From JBAJNL01 sp036881885 (GTDB taxonomy: Bacteria > Pseudomonadota > Alphaproteobacteria > Holosporales > Hepatobacteraceae): DNA of 35,451 nucleotides. Every line of letters begins with the position of its first letter. Position 1 is the stretch's first letter. Shown here piece after piece: positions 29,749 through 35,451 of this stretch. The stretch spans positions 1 to 35,451 of the forward strand of contig JBAJNL010000010.1 in NCBI GenBank assembly GCA_036881885.1, in the 5' to 3' direction. The position numbers were made by a program, and so were the translations under genes. Below the pieces are notes generated by a model. It was given only the letters and a program-made list of their open reading frames with translations, was not told the DNA's origin and made no database searches.

Positions 29749-30147
29749 TTAAACCTTCGACGTTGTTTTACGAAGCTCTTGGCGCGCCTTCTTGATCGTC
29801 TCAAGCGACACATCCATTTGCCTTGGATCTTTCTTGCGCACTAGCTTCTTCTTTGGGGCGTTGGAACGCTGTAACATCCCCCCATGGCCACCCAGCAAAT
29901 GCTGTGCTGATGGCGGCGGTGGTGGCGGCAACGGCGTACCCTTTCGCGCCGTGGGCCTACCTTGGCGCAACCGCTTGTTTTCTGCTTGTAAAAACTTGTG
30001 CGCTTGTTTTAAATGTTCGTGCTCTTCTTTAAGGCGCTGAAACTCTTGGAAATCAGGTGGTGTGGGCACAATGGCTTGAATCGCACAGGCGCCTACACAT
30101 CCCATCAACGAAGCCGCCACAAAAGATTTTAAAAACACATAACGCAT
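29749..30147 (-). CDS. Putative lipoprotein with coiled coil and polyproline linker
   Basis: 132 aa. The N-terminus 'FVAASLMGCVGACAIQAI' contains lipobox-like LMGC and VGAC, suggesting lipid attachment at a cysteine (17 or 21). Residues about 35-62 form a leucine-heptad helix ('FQRLKEEHEHLKQAHKFLQA'). Then come a run of prolines and the conserved module shared with the 29497 gene ('SAQHLLGGHGG', 'KLVRKKDPRQM', 'ETIKKARQEL'). The basic tail could bind cell wall or nucleic acid; function unknown. It is first of the three-gene group. Confidence 0.6.
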   Translation of the reverse strand: MRYVFLKSFVAASLMGCVGACAIQAIVPTPPDFQEFQRLKEEHEHLKQAHKFLQAENKRLRQGRPTARKGTPLPPPPPPSAQHLLGGHGGMLQRSNAPKKKLVRKKDPRQMDVSLETIKKARQELRKTTSKV

Positions 30148-30170
30148 TGTAAATAATCCTTTTCAATATC

Positions 30171-30194
30171 AATTATATCTATTATAGATAATTA
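30171..30194. promoter_or_regulatory. AT-rich inverted repeat between divergent genes
   Basis: AATTATATCTA and TAGATAATTAT face each other around a short TTA centre in the spacer between the divergent lipoprotein gene (-) and yfcH-like gene (+). It could be an operator or simply the AT-rich promoter core. Confidence 0.3.
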
Positions 30195-30238
30195 TTTGTT
30201 AAAAAAGGGTTGGCGCTTGCTTGTCTTAACCCCTTGTT

Positions 30239-31186
30239 TTGTTGGCAGACAAGATCAAGATGCTTGAAAATGAATTTATGACAAAACGTTCAAAAAAAAG
30301 CGCTAAGGCCAAGCACTTGTTGATCACAGGCGGCACGGGGTTTATTGGCAAACCCCTTCTGTTGCTTTTGCACCATAAGGGCTATCGTTTAACGCTTTTG
30401 GTGCATCGCACGCGCACGATTGACCCTGTGCTGCAAAAGGCGCGTACCTTTAAAATGATTGACAGGTTGCAAGACATTCCTGATGATGCAGCAATTGATG
30501 GTATTATTAACTTGGCCGGCGTCACCGTTGCCAAACGCTGGACAAAGGCTTACAAAGAGATTCTTTTTAAAAGCCGCCTTGAGACAACAGAGAACGTCAT
30601 TGCGCTGTTAAGACGCCTTGAGACAAAGCCCGCATTTTTGCTGAACGCCTCGGGCCTTTATGACCACACCAAGCCTACCAAAGATTTTGCGCATGAATTG
30701 TGCGCCGCGTGGGAGCTGTGCGCCAAAAAAGCCGAAAACCTTGGCGTGCGTGTGGCTTTGATGCGCTTTGGTGTGGTGCTGGGCCATGGCGGGGGCGCGC
30801 TGTCTAAAATACTTCCCCTATTTCGCTTGGGCCTTGGTGGCCACCTTGGATCGGGCTCGCAAACGTTTGCATGGATTCACTTAAAGGATGTTCTGAAAGC
30901 CATTGTGTTTTTGGTCGAACATACCTCTTTGCGCGGTGCCTTTAATGTGGTGGCACCTCAGGTGGTCTCGAACGCAAGCTTTACAACGCAACTGGCAAAA
31001 GCCCTTCACCGGCCTGCTTTTTGTCACATGCCTGCTTTTGTGGTGCGTTTGTTGTTTGGTGAAATGGGCAACGCCCTTTTACTGAAAGGCCACCCCGCTG
31101 TGCCAAAAAAGTTGCTTGAAGCTGACTTCCCTTTTCAGTTCAGCACGCTTCAACAGGCCCTTGAAGATCTTTTTCCTGATCACTAA
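30239..31186 (+). CDS. NAD-dependent epimerase-like protein, YfcH/TIGR01777 family
   Basis: Extended short-chain dehydrogenase-like protein, 315 aa from the TTG at 30239; ATGs at 30260 and 30278 are alternative starts, and none has a strong ribosome site. The Rossmann motif is 'LLITGGTGFIGKPLL'. Family marks are 'GIINLAGVTVAKRWTKAYKE', 'FAHELCAAWELCAKKAE', 'RFGVVLGHGGGALSKILPLF' and 'GSGSQTFAWIHLKDV'. The segment after 'NASGLYD' is shorter by roughly 15 residues than in E. coli YfcH, where an 'ATGYYG...TEE' loop lies by the active site. The substrate is unknown for the whole family. Confidence 0.88.
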   Translation: MLADKIKMLENEFMTKRSKKSAKAKHLLITGGTGFIGKPLLLLLHHKGYRLTLLVHRTRTIDPVLQKARTFKMIDRLQDIPDDAAIDGIINLAGVTVAKRWTKAYKEILFKSRLETTENVIALLRRLETKPAFLLNASGLYDHTKPTKDFAHELCAAWELCAKKAENLGVRVALMRFGVVLGHGGGALSKILPLFRLGLGGHLGSGSQTFAWIHLKDVLKAIVFLVEHTSLRGAFNVVAPQVVSNASFTTQLAKALHRPAFCHMPAFVVRLLFGEMGNALLLKGHPAVPKKLLEADFPFQFSTLQQALEDLFPDH

Positions 31187-31199
31187 GGGCACCTCTGCC

Positions 31200-31331
31200 T
31201 GTAGCGATCCACTTGCCAAGCAACTTAAGCGGCTAAAGCACACTGGATTGCCGCGTCGGAAACTGAGTTTCCTCCTCGCAATGACAGTTTTAGGGCACGC
31301 CGCGTCGCCCTCAAGGCTTCTCGCAATAACA
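31200..31331 (-). repeat. Dispersed intergenic repeat, copy 3
   Basis: On the minus strand: TTATTGCGAGAAG and GACGCGGCGTGCC (a partial first unit), then TCATTGCGAGGAGGAAAC, CCGACGCGGCAATCCAGTG, TGCTTTAGCCG and GTGGATCGCTACAGG. The blocks match copy 1 closely. It lies between the convergent yfcH-like gene and tRNA-Pro. Confidence 0.75.
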
Positions 31332-31349
31332 AGTTGGATGATGTTTAGC

Positions 31350-31426
<77 letters not shown>

Positions 31427-31614
31427 CCCTTTTTTTCTTGATCGTCAACGCAACCAAGTGTATGCTCACAATCCTAATCTCTTTGGCCCTTTATTTCAAT
31501 CATTCGCTTGGGTTTTTAAACAAAAAAAGAAAAAAACATCCTTAAACAAAGCGTTCGTCTTCAGATTTTTCAATAAAAGCGTTTGCTAAGGGCAAGGCTC
31601 TCACAATGCCTTCA

Positions 31615-32901
31615 CTAGCTCACAAGCCAATTAGAAAGGCGCTCGGTGAATCCGGGTCGTTGCTTTGTAGATTTGGCACTTAAATGTTTCGCGTGATCAT
31701 GCGTGACATGTGTTAAAAAGGTATCTGTCAGTTTTTCCATCGCAAATTTTTCTTTAAACACCTGGTGCGTGGCCCATGCTTTGGCTTTGGCAGCCTCAGG
31801 ATTGTTTTGAGCCCACTGAAGATGCTGGTTCACTTGCTTGTAGATGGTGAGCGGATCTTGCGTTTGGTCAATATAAAGGGCGTTATCGCCAAAATAATGA
31901 CGGGCAAAGGGGTTGTTATCGGTAATAATAAGCACACCGGCAGCCGATGCCTCCATCAAACGCGCACTGGTTGTGCCATAACGCAGGTGTTCTGGTGAAT
32001 GGAGGCAAAGAGCGACCCCCGCTTTGCGCATTTTTTTCAAAAATGTTTGTTGCTGATCAAAGGGGATAAAACCTTGATAGCACGGCTTTGCAAAGGCAAA
32101 CTCAGGCCTTTGCCATGTTGTTTTAAGCCCATAAATCACTACCTGCTTTTTGGCACACAATCTTTCAAACAAAGGCCTATAAGTCACACGCCGTGTTTTA
32201 TCCCACATCTTGCCACACCAAAAGATTTTTCGCGGCTCTGCAGGTCCCTTAGGTGCAATGCCGTGCACAGAAGGAGGAAAGAACAACTGCGTCGGCTTGT
32301 TGGCACGGTATGTCGTATTCAGTTTTTTATGAAGCCAACTTTGGTCCACACCGCCGCACAAGTATCCTGAAAACTCTTCAAAAAAAAGTGGCTCTAACCT
32401 GTGGATATCTTCTACATTAAAGGCTGATACATAGTGCCGCCGCGCCTTGATCAGCCCACGACCAGCCGAACGCGCAAAAAGCACCACAGCTGTGTCTGTA
32501 TTGATTGCCCTGTTAAGCCAACGCTGAATGCGCTTAATTTTTCTAACCTGTTTTGAAGATTCATCTGGTGAGATTAAGCATTCATAAGTTGACACACAAC
32601 GCTGGGATAAAGGACGCACAAAAGATTGCGCTACATTCGCCTCACCGGGAAAGTCCTTCGGATACACAACGGCAATACGCAAGCGCGCCTTATTGGCTGT
32701 GCTGGGCAGCCACCCAGAAAAGGTTCGCAAGTCACCATGAAAGCGAAAACGCTTGCAAAAAAGACAAGCATGATCAACGACAAAGTAAAAAGCATAAACA
32801 CCCAAGATCAGCAGACCGTATTTCAAAAAACGGCGCACACTAATACCAAATTGGATATTAACTGTGTATTGTTTGTCTAAAATCCCTGTATATACGTTCA
32901 A
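31615..32901 (-). CDS. Membrane-anchored glycosyltransferase-like protein
   Basis: 428 aa from a TTG at 32901 with poor ribosome site; the start is uncertain (a GTG near residue 22 is possible). One N-terminal membrane helix ('FLKYGLLILGVYAFYFVV', about residues 25-42) suggests anchoring. The C-terminal half has a GT-B-like signature of the CgeB/Glycos_transf_1 type: 'RKIFWCGKMWDKTRRVTYRP', 'YGTTSARLMEASAAGVLIIT', then 'NPFARHYFGDNALYID'. In that family this region binds the nucleotide-sugar donor. Donor and acceptor cannot be told. It stands alone between tRNA-Pro and the flagellar genes, so a role in modifying surface glycan or flagellin is only possible. Confidence 0.7.
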   Translation of the reverse strand: MNVYTGILDKQYTVNIQFGISVRRFLKYGLLILGVYAFYFVVDHACLFCKRFRFHGDLRTFSGWLPSTANKARLRIAVVYPKDFPGEANVAQSFVRPLSQRCVSTYECLISPDESSKQVRKIKRIQRWLNRAINTDTAVVLFARSAGRGLIKARRHYVSAFNVEDIHRLEPLFFEEFSGYLCGGVDQSWLHKKLNTTYRANKPTQLFFPPSVHGIAPKGPAEPRKIFWCGKMWDKTRRVTYRPLFERLCAKKQVVIYGLKTTWQRPEFAFAKPCYQGFIPFDQQQTFLKKMRKAGVALCLHSPEHLRYGTTSARLMEASAAGVLIITDNNPFARHYFGDNALYIDQTQDPLTIYKQVNQHLQWAQNNPEAAKAKAWATHQVFKEKFAMEKLTDTFLTHVTHDHAKHLSAKSTKQRPGFTERLSNWLVS

Positions 32902-33017
32902 TTTTATATTTTTTTATTGTGATTAAACCACAATAAATGCAATACATATATTAATATATCAATATAAAATATTTTTTTATTTTATATGAGATTAAAACAA
33001 CCTGAAGAAGCTACGGC
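32902..33017. other. Very AT-rich spacer with two perfect inverted repeats
   Basis: About 115 bases of extreme AT content. Inverted repeat one: TTATTGTG (32914-32921) with CACAATAA (32929-32936), 8 bp, 7-base loop. Inverted repeat two: ATATAAAAT (32962-32970) with ATTTTATAT (32979-32987), 9 bp, 8-base loop. No T-run follows either on the strand expected for an intrinsic terminator of fliE, so function is unclear. The promoter of the downstream glycosyltransferase-like gene probably lies here. Confidence 0.6.
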
Positions 33018-33374
33018 TTAAAGCGCCATGCGCATCACTTCTTGATAGGCGCTGGTGGTGGCGTGCAAAAGCGCTGTAAACTGCTGCAGCGTCGCGCGGG
33101 TTTCCACAGTGGTGGTGGCAACCAATTGTGGATCGGCTTTGCCGGCAGCTGCGGCCTTTGCAACCGCCTCGCTTTTCACAAGCGCATCACGGGTGCTTTT
33201 GGCCATATTTTCAAGCAACTGGGCAAACGGCGCTAAAGGCTCGCCGCTTGACGATAACGCGCTCACCCCCTTAAAGCCTGTCTCAATAGGCGTGATACCT
33301 GGTGCCACACCTGGTGGTTTTGTCTCGGGCGGCATCATTTGAAGCTGCGCAGCAGAAAGAGGCGTCACGGTCAT
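33018..33374 (-). CDS. fliE: Flagellar hook-basal body protein FliE
   Basis: Adaptor joining the MS ring to the proximal rod. The conserved C-terminal half is visible: 'FAQLLENMAKSTRDALVKSE', 'VATTTVETRATLQQFTALLH' and the ending 'TTSAYQEVMRMAL', equivalent to the family's 'NxLxxAYqEIMrMqi'. The N-terminal 45 residues are Pro/Thr-rich and not conserved. The ATG at 33374 overlaps the flgC stop (ATGA); a TTG at 33377 is possible. Confidence 0.92.
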   Translation of the reverse strand: MTVTPLSAAQLQMMPPETKPPGVAPGITPIETGFKGVSALSSSGEPLAPFAQLLENMAKSTRDALVKSEAVAKAAAAGKADPQLVATTTVETRATLQQFTALLHATTSAYQEVMRMAL

Positions 33375-33808
33375 CAAGCTTGCCTCATCAGGTTGTGGGT
33401 ACGCTCAAGCATGGTGGTGGCAAGCTCGTAAAGGCGGGCACAGCCGGCCATAGCCAGGTTAGACTGCTGGTAGTCTGATGCTTCAAAATAACGGTTGACG
33501 TGCGGAAATTTGACCATTCCCCTGGCATCGGCCGCCGGATGACCCGGCACATAGTGCTGTTTGGGCGGTAGTGGGTCATCTTCAATGGCGCGCAAACGGG
33601 GCGTCACCACCCCGGTTAAACGATCTGTTTCGGCACCAATGATCACCTGTTTGCGGGTGTAAGGATCTTCATCGGGTGTTTTGCCGGTACTGTCAGCGTT
33701 AACAAAGTTTTGCGCTGCGATGCTTGCCCGTGTTGTTTGATTTTTCATGCCTTCTGCCAGCACGTACCAACTTTGATAAAGGGGAGACGTGGGAATTGCT
33801 ATGGCCAT
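33374..33808 (-). CDS. flgC: Flagellar basal-body rod protein FlgC
   Basis: Proximal rod subunit, 144 aa. The N-terminal rod helix is 'GMKNQTTRASIAAQNFVNAD' ('GMxaQxxRxxvaAeNiAN'), then 'DEDPYTRKQVII', the hallmark 'YVPGHPAADARGMVKFPHVN', and the C-terminal helix 'ARLYELATTMLERTHNLM'. Good AAGGAAG ribosome site. Exported by the flagellar type III system, whose gate is encoded by fliP on the opposite strand. Confidence 0.95.
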   Translation of the reverse strand: MAIAIPTSPLYQSWYVLAEGMKNQTTRASIAAQNFVNADSTGKTPDEDPYTRKQVIIGAETDRLTGVVTPRLRAIEDDPLPPKQHYVPGHPAADARGMVKFPHVNRYFEASDYQQSNLAMAGCARLYELATTMLERTHNLMRQA

Positions 33809-33830
33809 CTTAATCTTCCTTTGCGTTTGG

Positions 33831-34199
33831 TTACGATTTCAGCGCCGTTGTCAGCAAAGACAGGTGCGCCTCCCATAAATTGGTCATTTGCTTGTGGTTT
33901 TGGCCGGCTGCGTTTGACTTTTGCAGCTCGTGCATGTGCGAGACTGTGTTACCTGTAATGGTTTCTTGCCCTTCGGGGTCTTGAACAATTTTAAAGTTTC
34001 CCTGCTGCCCATTGGGGGGCAAGTGACTGCGGTGGGTTTTGCGCAAAGCCAAAGGATGCAAGGCATCGTCAAAGGTCAGCTCGGTGGGCATACGCGCTTT
34101 ATAGTTAGGCGTGTGCAAATTCGCCATGTTTTCACCAGATAGGCGCAAACTTTGTGTTTCATAAGCCATGCGCGCTTTCATCATGCCAAAAACATTCAT
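33831..34199 (-). CDS. flgB: Flagellar basal-body rod protein FlgB
   Basis: Proximal rod subunit, 122 aa. 'YETQSLRLSGENMANLHTPN' followed by 'YKAR' matches the conserved rod start ('RqxvLaxNiANadTPgYkA'), and the C-terminal helix is 'NHKQMTNLWEAHLSLLTTAL'. First gene of flgB-flgC-fliE, the standard alphaproteobacterial order. A 113-base divergent spacer separates it from the plus-strand flagellar genes. Confidence 0.93.
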   Translation of the reverse strand: MNVFGMMKARMAYETQSLRLSGENMANLHTPNYKARMPTELTFDDALHPLALRKTHRSHLPPNGQQGNFKIVQDPEGQETITGNTVSHMHELQKSNAAGQNHKQMTNLWEAHLSLLTTALKS

Positions 34200-34312
34200 T
34201 GTCTTGATCCAATCTTTTTAAGATGTTTTCAACTGTAAAGCGTTTTTGTTAAGAAGATCTAAAGCATTTTCAGTAAATTTGTCTTTAAAAACAATGTTGA
34301 AAGGGCAAATGC

Positions 34313-34615
34313 ATGGAATCGGATGAGCTGTTGAAAAAGATTTTTGAGCACCAGCTTTTGCTTTCTGAAGAAATCAAAAAACGATTAGGCGATCAGCTAA
34401 GCGACACGCTTAAAAAAACATTTGAGGGTAACGAGCATTATTTAAAAGAACTGCTCGCCAAGGATGTGGTGAGCCCCAAAGATCTTGAGCAACTACAACA
34501 CCTGTGGGAAACCTTGACCAATGAAATCAACGCCGTTAAAGCGCAATCAACCAACACGCTTGAAACAGTCAATACGCAAGAAGCCATTTCAAAACTTTAT
34601 CCTGATGCACTTTAG
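34313..34615 (+). CDS. Small helical protein in flagellar cluster, unknown
   Basis: 100 aa, acidic, no signal peptide or membrane segment, almost entirely helical in composition ('LLSEEIKKRLGDQLSDTLKK', 'LEQLQHLWETLTNEINAVKA'). Good AAGGG ribosome site 8 bases before the ATG. It is upstream of fliO on the same strand and divergent from flgB, so a flagellar export chaperone or assembly factor is plausible from context alone. I recognise no family. Confidence 0.6.
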   Translation: MESDELLKKIFEHQLLLSEEIKKRLGDQLSDTLKKTFEGNEHYLKELLAKDVVSPKDLEQLQHLWETLTNEINAVKAQSTNTLETVNTQEAISKLYPDAL

Positions 34616-34674
34616 ATCCGCCTCCTCCCTTCTCTTTTTTAACCCCTCAACTGATCTTGCACGAGAGGCATAAG

Positions 34675-34977
34675 ATGGACATAGCACACTTAACCTCATT
34701 TTTGCATGAAGCACCTATTGTGAAAGCCCTTTTAGGACTTGTTGCGGTCATCTTGCTGATTGGCATTTTGCGCTTTTTATTAAAGCGTTTTTACGGTGCT
34801 GCCTTTCAGCATGATCATGGCAAAATGACACGCATTCTTGACGTGTGCCCGCTTGAAGGAGATCGCAAAATTTTGCTTTTCGCCTGCCCCTTTAGCCAGG
34901 GACTTATTTTATTATCGCCAAAGGGTGATCAGGTGGTTCTTTTTGATGGCAGCAAAGATGGCACAGACACAGGTTAG
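34675..34977 (+). CDS. fliO: Flagellar biosynthesis protein FliO
   Basis: Small bitopic protein that helps assemble the FliP ring of the export gate. One N-terminal membrane helix ('ALLGLVAVILLIGILRFLLK') is followed by a short cytoplasmic domain with 'MTRILDVCPLEGDRKILLFA' and 'LILLSPKGDQVVL', the usual FliO pattern. The ATG at 34675 is preceded by a well-placed GAGAGG, so I prefer it to the TTG at 34657. Its 3' end overlaps the fliP start by 20 bases. Confidence 0.8.
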   Translation: MDIAHLTSFLHEAPIVKALLGLVAVILLIGILRFLLKRFYGAAFQHDHGKMTRILDVCPLEGDRKILLFACPFSQGLILLSPKGDQVVLFDGSKDGTDTG

Positions 34978-35451
34978 TCCTATCAAAGCTTTTTTGGGCA
35001 TCACCCTTCCTTTAGCGCTTTTGCCAATCGTTTTGGCACCCACCCCTCTTTTGGCCGAAAGCTTAACACTTGATTTAGGCAGCGGTGCTTTTTCGGCACG
35101 CATTTTAACACTGATTGCACTTTTGTCCGTTTTATCACTAGCACCCTCGCTTTTGATAATGGTGACATCGTTTACGCGCATTGTGGTGGTGATGGCTTTT
35201 TTGCGCCAAGCTTTGGGCTTAGGGCAATCTCCGCCCACCAGCATTTTAATCAGCCTTGCCCTTTTTCTAACTTTTTTTGTGATGCAACCCACATTAGAAA
35301 AAGCCTATGAGACAGGTCTAAAACCCTATCTTGATGCCAAAGTGTCTGAAGAAGTAGCGCTTGAGCGCATTGCGGACCCTTTTAAAAAATTCATGCTAAA
35401 ACATTGCGGCAAGCAAGAAATGGCCATTTTTTTAGATATCGCCCGCACACA
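34958..35451 (+). CDS. fliP: Flagellar export gate protein FliP, 3' end outside window
   Basis: Core membrane component of the flagellar type III export gate; 164 codons visible before the window ends, with no stop. The signal-peptide-like N-terminus ends near 'TPLLAES', as in other FliP proteins, which are cleaved. The FliP signature is clear: 'SLAPSLLIMVTSFTRIVVVM' then 'AFLRQALGLGQSPPTSILIS' and 'LALFLTFFVMQPTL', followed by 'DPFKKFMLKH'. The ATG at 34958 overlaps the end of fliO by 20 bases, implying coupled translation. Confidence 0.94.
   Translation, partial: MAQTQVSPIKAFLGITLPLALLPIVLAPTPLLAESLTLDLGSGAFSARILTLIALLSVLSLAPSLLIMVTSFTRIVVVMAFLRQALGLGQSPPTSILISLALFLTFFVMQPTLEKAYETGLKPYLDAKVSEEVALERIADPFKKFMLKHCGKQEMAIFLDIART

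Noticed and set aside
32902..33017. Replication origin
   Set aside because: AT-rich with palindromes, but no DnaA-box-like TTATCCACA sites were seen and no origin-associated genes are nearby.

Overview
The window looks like chromosome from an alphaproteobacterium, probably one with some genome reduction. A Holosporales- or Rickettsiales-like lineage is my best guess, from protein character, the alphaproteobacterial lysC/ubiG divergent pair and an abundant 'TCATTGCGAG...GACGCGGCAATC' intergenic repeat. No 16S or other placing marker is present, so the order-level call is inference. Most of the window is housekeeping sequence. No phage, transposase or CRISPR array was seen.

Layout. 1-2028 (+): the 3' part of an rlmB/TrmH-type 2'-O-methyltransferase with a repeat-rich basic N-terminal extension, then ubiA. 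2029-2438: a non-coding spacer with dispersed repeats. 2439-10434 (-): a compact run read from serC through mreB, mreC, mreD, mrdA (PBP2) and a Bcr-type MFS transporter to fmt. This is the rod-shape elongation cluster without rodA in its usual place. 10633-14122 (-): a small two-helix membrane protein with a basic tail, rimM, and an EnvZ/OmpR-like two-component system. 14389-16698 (+): a long aconitase-derived reading frame that has lost every recognisable catalytic and iron-sulfur residue and carries one in-frame TGA. It is followed by a secreted six-cysteine protein of unknown function. 17885-20135: lysC (-), with no recognisable ACT signature, divergent from ubiG (+). 20312-28769 (+): rpoB and rpoC, without rplKAJL upstream or rpsLG/fusA downstream, and with a structured leader. 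29067-29152: tRNA-Tyr. 29177-30147 (-): three small exported or coiled-coil proteins, two of them paralogues. 30239-31186 (+): a YfcH/TIGR01777-type epimerase. 31350-31426 (-): tRNA-Pro. 31615-32901 (-): a membrane-anchored glycosyltransferase-like protein. 33018 to the end: flagellar genes flgB-flgC-fliE (-), divergent from a small unknown gene, fliO and a truncated fliP (+).

How the genes fit together. UbiA and UbiG belong to ubiquinone synthesis, so aerobic respiration is likely. MreBCD and PBP2 build the lateral wall, and LysC can feed diaminopimelate for that wall. The flagellar genes encode the proximal rod (FlgB, FlgC), the rod/MS-ring adaptor (FliE) and the export gate (FliO, FliP). 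The most unusual item is the aconitase-derived pseudoenzyme. Its reading frame stays open across 632 codons although catalytic function cannot remain, which points to either a repurposed protein or one only recently interrupted.
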